Source: Diplonema japonicum
Lineage: Eukaryota; Euglenozoa; Diplonemea; Diplonemida; Diplonemidae
NCBI GenBank assembly: GCA_964019335.1
Contig: OZ025650.1
Span: 881,001 to 945,000 of the forward strand
Direction: 5' to 3'
DNA length: 64,000 nucleotides
The first letter of the stretch is position 1; each line of letters begins with the position of its first letter. Positions 9,830 through 19,046 of the stretch are shown in pieces. A model generated the notes under the pieces. It saw nothing but the letters and a program-made list of their open reading frames with translations, searched no databases and was not told the DNA's origin. Made by a program: the position numbers and the translations under genes.

Positions 9830-12232
9830 ATGGTTTGTGCCGACCCCCTTTCGGTGGAGCTTGTGACCCCCGATGCCGAGTATGGGTTCTTCAGTGGTGC
9901 TGCGCTTACTGCTAAGAGGCTAGAGGTGCTCAAATCCAGTTTTTTGAAGCCCACACTGAGCAGCCCGTCTGGTAGCAGGTCTATGTTGAGCAGCAATCAA
10001 GTGAGCTTCAACTTCCCCACCCCTTCGCTCGACCAGCCTCTACTTGAGTACCACTCCATTGACATCGAACACCATGAGGAGATCAAGGCAGACCACGCTT
10101 CCTCCTTTGAAGGTGTGCTGCGCAAGGGTGTGAAGCTCCCCGCAGACATTGACGCCGCACAGCTCGCAGAGCTGGACCCACAGAAAGTAAGAGAGAGTTT
10201 CGCCCGCGAGTGCCACGGGCTGGAACACGCATCACTGGACGAGCTGCTGAAAATCGTGACTAGCCTTCGCCTGCCTGCCTCTTTTGCTAGCTGGATATTT
10301 ATAAACGTTACAGAAAAGGTTCTGCGGGACTACATCAGCGTGCGGGAGTTCCTGTCTGCTGTGTACGAGACGCTGATTTTGGAGGAGAGTGGGGGGATCA
10401 TGAACATCAAGACAGCCTTCTCCCTGTACTGCCTTGCGGAAGAAGGGGACAGGAAGCGGAAGATCTCTCAAACGGAACTTGCGGGGATCCTGTCGCAGGT
10501 GGCGGAGCAGAACAAGCTCCCTGTTGGGAAGAAGGACATCACGCAGATGTCGAACAGGATCTTCGACGCGGCAGGGGCCAACAGCTCCGTCGGGCTCCCC
10601 TTTGAGGATATCGAGAAGACGGCGGCCCTTGGAGGCTCCAGCAACGTCCTCGGAGAAAAGATCAAAGCCGACGTCAGGAAGGAGAAGGCCGCCTTCGACC
10701 TCCAGACAACTTGGAAGTTTCACAAGAAGAGGATCTGGTGCATGGTCGTTATTGTGCTGCTGCTGTTGGCCTTCTGCTGCTGGGGTTTTGCTATGTACAC
10801 GTCCTGCAACGAGCAGCAGCTGATGGGGTGGTCACTCCCTATTGCAAAGGGATGTGCTCAGGCATTGAAGATCAATCTCGCAGTGCTGATCTTAACTGTG
10901 TGCAAGAAGTTGATGGCCAAGGTTCGTGAGTCTTGGATATCCCATGCCATCCCCTTTGACTCTGCAATTGCGCTGCATAAGTTCCTTGGCGTCACGGCAC
11001 TGGTGTTCTCTGTGGGCCACGTTGTTGCACATATCTTCGACATCCTGAACACCACCAACAAGTCCAACTACGAGAAGTGGGTCACAGCGACGGGTTCTGA
11101 ACAGCAGGTCACAGTGAAGGCCTTCATGACTTCTCAGGTGGGCATCACTGGTTTGCTGCTCGTTCTCATCATCTTCGTCGCCTATCCTTTTGCTCTGTGT
11201 GCGAAGCTGTGCAACTACTTCAAAGGCTACTCAACGTTCCTATGCACGCACCACCTGTTCTACCTCTTCCTCTTGATAGTCTGCATCCACCCGTGGCCTT
11301 CCCTTACTCCGATCCGTAGTAAGAAAGCACTCGACGGGAGTGCAGACACTCTGTGGTGGCTCTTTATTCCGATGCTTGTGCTGTTGTACGAGAAGGTGAT
11401 GAAGGAGAGGAAGCGGCGGGCGCCAGAGGCAGTGCTGCAGGCGTTCGTGCACCCCGGGGACATCTTGGAGCTGCGGGTGGCGAAGCCGAAGGGGTGGCGA
11501 CACTGCCCCGGGCAGTACGCGCACATCTACAGCGGCGACATCTCGCAGGAGTGGCACCCGTTCACCCTGACCTCTGCACCCGGGGACGACTACCTGTCTG
11601 TGCACATCAAGAAGGCAGGGGACTGGACCGGGGAGCTCATCCGGCGGGTGAAGGAGGGGAAGTGCCCGGAGGTGGTGTCGGTGGAGGGGCCTTACGGGGC
11701 GCCGGCGCAGGCCTACCACAAGTTCCAGTCGGTGGTGCTGGTCGGGGCGGGGATCGGGGTGACACCCTTCGTGGCGGTGGCGAAGGACCTGCTCCGTCGG
11801 ATGGAGAGGAAGGACGAGGAGGTTCCGCAGCGGGTGAAGCTGATCTTCGCAACACGCGACGTGAACGAGATCTCGTGGCTGAAGGAGACGCTGCAGGACC
11901 TGGCGCTGACACGGTCCGCCGCCTTCGACGTGGCGATCTACCTCACGGCGGCGAAGAAGATGGACACCGCAGAGGCGAAGCTCTTCATGATCGGGCAGGA
12001 CGTCGTCCGCGAGAAGACGGGGAAGGACGTCGTCACAGGCCTCACCATCAACACCAGCTTCGGGCGCCCCGCTTGGCAAGACATCTTCAGCGAGCTCAGC
12101 AACTCCGCAACAGAGTCCCGCATAGGCGTCTTCACCTGTGCTCCGCCTCCCCTCACAGCTGAGCTTCAGCGCGTAACAAAACAATACTCCTCACCAGCTA
12201 CAAAATTTGTTCTCAAGAGGGAGCTATTTTAG
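9830..12232 (+). CDS. NADPH oxidase (NOX5/RBOH-like), paralogue A
   Basis: 800 residues from the ATG at 9830, chosen because a pyrimidine-AG trans-splice acceptor (CTTACAG) lies two bases upstream. NOX enzymes pass electrons from NADPH through FAD and two haems across a membrane to make superoxide. Order: a regulatory N-terminal helical region with a degenerate EF-hand-like loop (EGDRKRKISQTE), six membrane helices with the haem histidines (ALHKFLG, VGHVVAH, THHLFYLF, CIHPWP), FAD motif HPFTLTSAP, NADPH motif GAGIGVTPF, and a terminal Phe (KRELF) as in most NOX proteins. The usual CGP near the end is CAP. Calcium control is uncertain because the EF-hand loop lacks several acidic ligands. Large parts are identical to the paralogue at 19047-21479. 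Confidence 0.9.
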   Translation: MVCADPLSVELVTPDAEYGFFSGAALTAKRLEVLKSSFLKPTLSSPSGSRSMLSSNQVSFNFPTPSLDQPLLEYHSIDIEHHEEIKADHASSFEGVLRKGVKLPADIDAAQLAELDPQKVRESFARECHGLEHASLDELLKIVTSLRLPASFASWIFINVTEKVLRDYISVREFLSAVYETLILEESGGIMNIKTAFSLYCLAEEGDRKRKISQTELAGILSQVAEQNKLPVGKKDITQMSNRIFDAAGANSSVGLPFEDIEKTAALGGSSNVLGEKIKADVRKEKAAFDLQTTWKFHKKRIWCMVVIVLLLLAFCCWGFAMYTSCNEQQLMGWSLPIAKGCAQALKINLAVLILTVCKKLMAKVRESWISHAIPFDSAIALHKFLGVTALVFSVGHVVAHIFDILNTTNKSNYEKWVTATGSEQQVTVKAFMTSQVGITGLLLVLIIFVAYPFALCAKLCNYFKGYSTFLCTHHLFYLFLLIVCIHPWPSLTPIRSKKALDGSADTLWWLFIPMLVLLYEKVMKERKRRAPEAVLQAFVHPGDILELRVAKPKGWRHCPGQYAHIYSGDISQEWHPFTLTSAPGDDYLSVHIKKAGDWTGELIRRVKEGKCPEVVSVEGPYGAPAQAYHKFQSVVLVGAGIGVTPFVAVAKDLLRRMERKDEEVPQRVKLIFATRDVNEISWLKETLQDLALTRSAAFDVAIYLTAAKKMDTAEAKLFMIGQDVVREKTGKDVVTGLTINTSFGRPAWQDIFSELSNSATESRIGVFTCAPPPLTAELQRVTKQYSSPATKFVLKRELF

Positions 12233-13929
12233 CTGGCTTAATAATTTAATAAGCACTGTCTTGATTGTAGCACCCATCACCGTTAAGGTAGTGTGGACTA
12301 CAGGCACCCTTGAAGCAGGTGGTCCTATCCTCTGTCAGAAAACAAAAACAAAAAACAAAAACAAAAAAAAGAATTAAAGAACACCTCTCGCTTCCCTTTC
12401 CTTTCATTCCTCCCTTCACTCCAAGAGAACGCCTGAAATGAAGTTTTTTTCGCCTCATATCTCAGTAGGTTAAAATGTCAAATGGGTACCTGGGACAGGG
12501 AGAGAAAATAATAATATGGCAAACCTTGTCTTATTTTTCATTTTAACGAAAGTTGTATTTGAAGATTCTTTAAAGGCCTTCAAGGCGATTTCTACTAGGC
12601 TGTCGTCCGAAAAATCCCCTTGGCATAGAGATATGGAGCAAGTAAAAAAAAAAAAAAGATAGTTTTCTTGCTTGTCCGGTGTATCCCTTCTTTCATGACC
12701 CCCCCCCCCCCCCCCCCTTAGCTATAGTAATAATAGAGAAATACGTTGTTTTAGGGCAAAAAGAAAATAGAAACACCATAGATCGGCAGTGGAAAGTGAC
12801 AGTGGTAAATCGATAAGCATTACCGATGGTCCGTGCCTTTTTCTTCTTCTTTTTTTTTTTTTTTTTTTTTTTTTTTGTTGCACACGACAAAAAGTAAAAT
12901 TGAATTCCATGTAGCTGATTTTTTTTTCTCCCTCCCTACATACCGTATTGACTCTTTTCTCTTATCCCTCGTCTCCCTTCCAATGCCCCTTTATATATTA
13001 TGTGCATGTGCAAACATGTTTGTTTATTCCTTTTTCTTCTTTTATCTTGACTTCCCTCTCTGGTGCGTAGCTTCGAAAACGGATAAACGTAAATGGGATC
13101 AGGGAGTATTCTTCCCTTATCCCGACCCGCTCCCTCTTATCCTTTTTCACCCTTCAGCACGTCCTTTAGTGGTTTAGTGTTGTTGCCCCCCCCCCCCCCC
13201 CCCCCATCTGCTTTAATTCCCCCCCCGGACCCATTGGTGTCTTATTTTTTTTCGCACACAGACGCAGGTCTCGTGTGTTTAGGCCTTTACTTTTTTGTAA
13301 CATTCCACCTTCATCCTTTTTGCTTGTGACCCTGGTCTTTGCTATGGGATTTCTTTTTTTTTTTGGAGCAGAAGTACCTGCTGGAGGTAGTCACGCGGAG
13401 GGATGCAGCGGTGGATGCGAACCGCGCACTGCAGACAAGCTTACCCGTGGCAGGCGGTCGTGACGGGGAGGGCGCACCCGACGCCGACGGTGTCTTTTTT
13501 TTTCCTCTTCAATACCCCTCCCATCTTTAGCGGGAAAAGGAATTGATTTCTTAATGCCCTCTCTCCTCTGTTCTTTTTTTTTTTTTTTTTTTAAAGAGAA
13601 GCATCTGGGGGAAGAAAAAAAAAAAAGAACAAGAGGGCCCCCTTTAGTTTTATATCTCACGACAGCTTTGTTTTTCACCCTTTTTCTAGATGAGGTGATT
13701 GTCGTCAGGTGACCGGCCACATGCAGGTTCCTTCAATGACATGTTTTTTTTTTTTTTTTTTTTTTTTTTGTTGTAAACATTGCGTTTAAGAGAGCTGTAG
13801 TTTTTTTCTTTATTTTTAATTTTATAAATAAGATTTTAAAGACCAAGAATGAAAAAGAAAATCAAGAGAATTCCCTCTGTACCAAAGAAGTGGGCAGCGT
13901 TGTTTTTTTTTTTTTTCTTTTTTTTTTTT
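12233..13929. other. Intergenic, low complexity
   Basis: C runs near 12700 and 13187, T runs near 12850, 13577, 13747 and 13920, and short unbiased patches near 12450-12620. No gene is supported. The ORFs at 13275-13530 contain long Phe or Pro stretches and lack family similarity. Confidence 0.6.
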
Positions 13930-13932
13930 TTA

Positions 13933-13956
13933 CGCTCCATATTCGCTAAGTGACCC
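13933..13956 (+). repeat. Left terminal inverted repeat
   Basis: 24 bases matching the reverse complement of 15974-15997 without mismatch; preceded by TTA. Confidence 0.8.
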
Positions 13957-14282
13957 GCCCTAAGTCCCAAAGGGGTTATAGGGGGCTATAGGGGAAAAAA
14001 TGTCAAAAATGCCCAAAGGTTCATTGAATTTTTTTTTTCAAAAAATCCATATGTCGAACATGAAATAACGGTGAGTTCCAAGGAAGTTCCAAAAAAATTT
14101 TTCCAAAAAAAAAATATTAGGGGCCAACCAAAATGACCTTGGAAGTCGCATTTTGGGTTTTGGCCATTTTTGCCAAACTTTTGCAACTGGGCACTTTTCC
14201 CTTTGAAAAACATGGTTAACAGGGTTCGATCCCAGAAGCCAGCATCTTCCTGACCAGTAGTTCGGCCGAAAATATTTTCGAA

Positions 14283-14367
14283 GGCATAGTTGTCTAGTTG
14301 GGGGGGGGGGGCTTTGCCCTGAACCTAGGCGAAGCGGGTTCAAACCCCACTCCAGCGGATTTTTTTT
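14283..14367 (+). other. tRNA-like module, left end of element
   Basis: Contains a GTCTAGTTGG D-arm-like stretch, a stem-loop (TTTGCC...GGCGAA) in the anticodon-arm position, a B-box-like GGTTCAAACCC at 14337-14347, and an eight-T run at 14360-14367 that would terminate RNA polymerase III. The acceptor stem does not pair, so this is a tRNA-derived relic rather than a tRNA gene. A separate B-box-like GGTTCGATCCC occurs upstream at 14223-14233. Confidence 0.4.
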
Positions 14368-15470
14368 AAGGCTCACCACAGGGGAGAAACGGCAGCCTAA
14401 ACCGGTATTTCCGCGAAAGCTTTTCGTAAGCTTGTGGGAGTCTAGTTGAGAAAAGTGCAGTTTTGAGGGAAGGACAACTCTTAACATTGTAAGATTGTTA
14501 GTCAGTAAGCATACCAGTCCTGTCCTCTGCACTTCGGCCGTAATCACCAAATACAAACGGGTGGAGATGACGAGAAGGTCAAAGAGGGTTCCGTAGGGGA
14601 GTTTATAGTTGAAGAGACAGATGCGCGTCTACGCCGTCCACCACAGGGCAACGTACAGTCCAAATGGAATGGCATAGTCATTTGAAAGTGACGTTGCCTT
14701 TGGGGCAGAAGTTATTTCTGCTTGGAAGGTACTTATGTGGGAATTACACCGATCACCGGTCACGTTTGCGTTGGAAGATTGACCCGCGTGATGACCAGCC
14801 TGAACGGAACGGAGACTATGAAACAAGCAGTGACGACGACCGGAGAATACTTCCTACTCCTGAGAGCACACGGGCAACTCGAAGGGAAATACCAAAGCAA
14901 GCCCTTCCAGCCAGCAGAGAGCCTCAGACAACGAGGACTCCAGATGGACAGGATCGCGATAGCGGAGTACAGCCACAAGGAGCTCCACTACCGGGTCCAC
15001 TACACAAAAGAGGGCAAGAAGTGAGATCTCAGAGCAGACGGGGTGGAAGTGCCATAAGCAGGCAAAAACAAAGGATGGCACCCCAGCCTCATCTTGTACA
15101 AGAAGCACAAGACCGAGGAAGCAGAGGAGGGCCACCCGAGGCACAACAGAGGACATGGACAACCTCCCCAACGCAGCAGCAACAACAGTAACAGCAGCAG
15201 TAGCAGCAGCAAAGACAGTAGCGACAACAGAAAGTAAAGAAGAAGACATCAGTACCTCCCCCCCCTTCCTCCTCCTCCCTTCCTGCTGTTCTACGTCGGG
15301 TGGATCAAGCGTCTAGGAGCTGAAGAAGCACGTGAGCGGGAGCCTGATGAAGCACGGAGAAGACATTATCAAGTAGCTCAGGAATCTGAAGTAGTACGAC
15401 GGACCGAGACGAGTCAATGGCAATGGAACTCGTACTAGACTTCGAGAACAGGGAAAGAGGTAGATAAGTA

Positions 15471-15517
15471 GAGATAAGTAGACAAGGACGTTCCAGAACA
15501 GGAACCTCCTTTATCTC
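15471..15517 (+). repeat. Structured hairpin repeat, copy 1
   Basis: Folds as GAGATA/TATCTC outside, AAGGA/TCCTT inside, then GTTCC/GGAAC around a six-base loop. A second copy with largely preserved pairing is at 23455-23503. Copy 1 lies inside the inverted-repeat element; copy 2 does not. Confidence 0.6.
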
Positions 15518-15673
15518 ATCTCTTATTCTGTGTTTATTTCATCACAGTGTTGATGGGCTGAGGCGTGTCGTGAGTGTGTATCGTGGAGGATATCTGGTGT
15601 GGAAAGAAGGGAACCTACTCCACCCACTATGCCGGATGCCTGAGTAAAGATGGGGTGGTCAGAGTTTTGAATT

Positions 15674-15754
15674 CCTGTGTGGTAGAGTGGTTACCGTGCT
15701 CACCTGTCAGGCCCCCTTGTTCCAGGAGTCGCGGGTTCGAATCCCGACGCAGTG
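15674..15754 (+). other. tRNA-like module (Asp-like), right end of element
   Basis: A-box TGGTAGAGTGG at 15680-15690 and a perfect B-box GGTTCGAATCC at 15734-15744. The acceptor ends CCTGTGT and ACGCAGT form six of seven pairs (one G-T), the T-arm CGGG/CCCG is intact, and a six-T run follows at 15756-15761. The loop CCTGTCA resembles tRNA-Asp (anticodon GTC), but the region after it (GGCCCCCTTGTTCCAGGAG) is too long for a class I tRNA. A second B-box, GGTTCGAACCC at 15768-15778 with its own T run, follows at once. Best read as a tRNA-derived SINE-like module inside the element; a degenerate tRNA gene is the alternative. Confidence 0.45.
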
Positions 15755-15973
15755 GTTTTTTCATCAGGGTTCGAACCCCACTTGTGCCGTGTTTTTTCCA
15801 CCGGAGCTGCTTCATTTTGTATAGTACAAAGTAAGGCAAATCACCAAAAAAAATTTTATTACAAAAAAAAATTCCATATGTCGAACATTGGGCCCCGGAC
15901 GCAAATAAATCCATTCCAACCCTAGAAAAAGCAATTAGAAATTTTTTTAGCTCTTCAAAATGCGGTTTCTGGT

Positions 15974-15997
15974 GGGTCACTTAGCGAATATGGAGCG
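15974..15997 (-). repeat. Right terminal inverted repeat
   Basis: 24 bases matching the reverse complement of 13933-13956 without mismatch; followed by TTA. Confidence 0.8.
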
Positions 15998-16186
15998 TTA
16001 AATTCTTACCCCAAAAGCGTCGCATTTCTTGAAGCCCGGACTGTCTGTTGAATTCTTTTTATCTTTTTTTATTCATCACCCCTCCCCCCCCTTTTTTTTA
16101 AAAAAAACTGTATCTCATATTAGCACTGTTTTTTGTTTTTTTTTTTTAAAAAAAGGTGGTGGGGATAACATGAAAATATAAGAAAA

Positions 16187-16238
16187 ACATCAGATGTGTT
16201 GTTCGCTGTTGACCTCCTCGTCGGTCATCACCGGTAGC
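16187..16238 (+). repeat. 52-bp direct repeat, copy A
   Basis: Identical over 52 bases to 18670-18721. GGGATAACATG occurs just upstream of both copies, and a CAGAATC(T/A)TGGTTACCC block follows both, so the ancestral unit was larger (about 120-300 bp). Copy A has about 55 extra bases after the core. Confidence 0.75.
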
Positions 16239-16550
16239 GCCCGAGTGGAAGAACATAATGCAGATGCTCAGGGTGACGAACAGGCAGCAAACTGCACGAG
16301 CGCAGAATCTTGGTTACCCGGGACGTACCGGCTGGGGTTGAGCTGTACACCGCACGCATTAAGGACACGACGCGGAACGCAGAAGAAGCTACAACTCGGC
16401 CCCTGTAATCAAGTAGACAGTTCTTGTGCAGGGCGCCGCCAACACCGGCCTCCTTTAACTCATATATTTTTTTTCTTTTTCTTCTTTTGCTGTTGATGAT
16501 TAATCCAGAATGTAGCCCCAATGTTATTCGTTCGGAGCCCAAGGAAAATT

Positions 16551-16594
<44 letters not shown>

Positions 16595-18414
16595 GCTTTA
16601 TTCATCACATGCACACGTGCAATATTGAGTTTTATACTGCATCAGAATATGAGGTAATATGAGACACGTAAAGAGAAAAAAAAAGGGGGGTGCATTTTGT
16701 TTCAACTAACATATCCCCTCCCTCCCACCCCTATACATTTTCTTAATTAATTCGTTTATATTTTTGTTTTCGATACGCTGGTGTTGGTATTTGACACTGG
16801 CCAGTGGGACAAAAACATGTTTGTGTGTATATTTATAAATATATATAGAGGTTATCCGCTTAGAACTGTTTTTGAGACTGGAAAGAGGAAAGGAAGAAGA
16901 AAAAGAAAATGAAAGATTTTCAACTTGGAGTGTTTCCCCCCATCCCCCTTTTTTTTTGCAGCTGATAAACATAGGAATTTATCTTGTTCTCCAAGAAGAA
17001 GAAGAAGAAGAAGAGAACGGACTCGTTTCAACCCCCCCCCCCCCCCCACCTGACAAGCATTTGTACTTTCCTTTTTTTTACTTCTTTTTCTCTTTCTTTT
17101 GGAAGAGGGGGGAACATTGATAAACAAAAGGAAGGGTCAAGAGAGAGAAGAAGTGAACCAAACCCCTGATTGATAACACAGTAAAAGGGGACGTGCTCGG
17201 GGGGGGGGGGGGGGGGGGGCAAACCCCGTTTCTATTTTTTTTCTTAAAAAAAAGAAAAAGATATTCTTCCCGCCCCGCCGAGCAGACGTTTCCCTATACT
17301 TTGAGAATACTATTATTTTGTGGTCTACAAGAAAAAAAAAAAAATATCTCCAAGCAAAACAAAAAAAATGTCGGTACTTGGCCCTTATTCGTCTCTTTAC
17401 TTGGCATGGAGTGTTAATCTCAAAAAAAAAAAAAAAAAAAAAAAAAACATGTATAAAAAAAAAAAGAACACTAACTATGCTGCTGGTGAATAAGCCTTCG
17501 GACTGACAAGATGCTACTCTTGATACAAGGATATGGAGACCCCCCCCCAAAAAAATGGGGAATTAAAAAGACGATCAACACGTTCAAATCACAGAGCTCC
17601 TTAGGGGACCCTTTGAATTATGGACGAGGAATACTATTAATAATAATACGATAGCTCTCTTTCTTCCCTTCTATTTCTCCTCCATCTCTATATGGAGAGC
17701 ATGAATTGCAACTAACTGCTGGCAAGGAAAATAACAGCAGGAATTTATAACTACTTGCTTTTTATTTCATCTTTCTGTTCTAGGCAAAAGGTGAAAGGTA
17801 AACATTATGTCCCCTGCAAGATTTTGTTAGCACTTCTTTGATGATGATTCTCTCTTCTTTTCTTTTGTTTCGTTTCTGTGAATAAGGTCAATAATATGCT
17901 GGCCGGCTCTTCTTTGAGCTGGTTGTCTTCCCCCCCCTTTTTTTTTGCAAGATAATCCTGCTTACTGCTTCAAACTCAAGATTTTTCTTTTTCCCACTTT
18001 TGCGTCTCACAAAATTTATAAATGGAAGAATGGTCCTTTTTTTTCTTTTTTTTTGGGGGGGATAGCCTGACGTGGATCAAGATACCCCCCCCCCCCCTAC
18101 CTCCTCCTCAGAAAACAAAGGGTAAAAAGTGATGGTACGGGGAGTCCCCGATTGGTTTTTATTTTTTCTGAAACAGAACCTACAACTACTACATCTCGAA
18201 ACTGGTTTGCGCTTGGAATGTTAATTTACTGACATCTTTACCTTTTTCTTTTCTTCCCCCCCCCCCCCCCCCTCCTTCCCCCTCCTCCCCCATCACCCTC
18301 TTTTTAAAAAAGAGGAGCCCCACCCCCCCAAAAAAAACCTAGCTCCAATATTTCTTAATATCTTTTTTCTTTTTATGGTCCCAGAAATGCGGTATTTTGT
18401 CACGTGCCGCACTT

Positions 18415-18447
<33 letters not shown>

Positions 18448-18669
18448 CTTTCTCTTTCAAGTTTTCAGAAATCCCCCGGGTATTATACTATTTGGACCTC
18501 TATAGTCCCCTTTCTGTTGTGTGGCCAGTTTACGCCCTTTGTTGTAATGCAGCCTATTATGGTTACATGTACAAAAGAAGTTCGTAACAAACACCGGAGA
18601 ACTGGCCTCTTATCTTTCTTCGTCAAGAAGTTAGTTTCCCCCGTAGGGATAACATGGAGGATAAGCAGT

Positions 18670-18721
18670 ACATCAGATGTGTTGTTCGCTGTTGACCTCC
18701 TCGTCGGTCATCACCGGTAGC
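18670..18721 (+). repeat. 52-bp direct repeat, copy B
   Basis: Exact copy of 16187-16238, about 330 bases before the start of NADPH oxidase paralogue B. It may be shared upstream sequence of duplicated genes or a dispersed repeat. Confidence 0.75.
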
Positions 18722-19046
18722 ACCTAGATTGCAGAATCATGGTTACCCAACACGGCAACACTGACCTCTTTTATCTCTTATATATTTTTTTTTTCCCCTC
18801 TTTCTTTCTTTGCCTCGTTCCTAGGTTTTTTGTGCTTCATTGCTTAATGTGCCACCCGCAGCCACAGGAATGCATGTTGAGAAGAACACCTCTACCGTAT
18901 CATAAGTAAGGACACTGCGGGCTTTTTTTTTTTTTATTCCCCCTCTTTTTTCCCCCTTGATTTTTGGAAATATTTTTCTTTTTATTCAACATTACCGCAT
19001 TAATATTCCTATCCATACAAAACAACGAAAGGTGTTTACCCAGAAC

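Larger units (their letters stand above)
13933..15997. mobile_element. 2.07 kb element with perfect 24-bp terminal inverted repeats
   Basis: The sequence at 13933-13956 (starting CGCTCCATATTCGCTAAG) is the exact reverse complement of 15974-15997. Both outer edges are flanked by TTA (13930-13932 and 15998-16000), a possible 3-bp target duplication of the kind left by PIF/Harbinger elements; the T-rich left flank weakens this. Near each end the element holds tRNA-like 3' halves with B-box motifs and T runs. The same CCATATGTCGAACA motif occurs near both ends (about 14047 and 15874). The centre (14600-15250) has overlapping ORFs of up to 175 codons with Gln/Arg-rich low-complexity translation but no recognised transposase, so it looks non-autonomous or decayed. 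Confidence 0.7.
15998..19046. other. Intergenic, low complexity
   Basis: Apart from the two 52-bp repeats, I see only homopolymers (A run near 16557-16588, C runs near 17034, 18086 and 18257, G run near 17201-17219, T run near 18417-18447) and pyrimidine-rich DNA. The CCCAG acceptor at 19039-19043 serves the next gene. Confidence 0.6.

Noticed and set aside
14664-15191. 175-codon ORF ending in poly-Gln within the inverted-repeat element
   Set aside because: Low-complexity, overlapped by equally long ORFs in other frames, and lacking transposase or any family motif.
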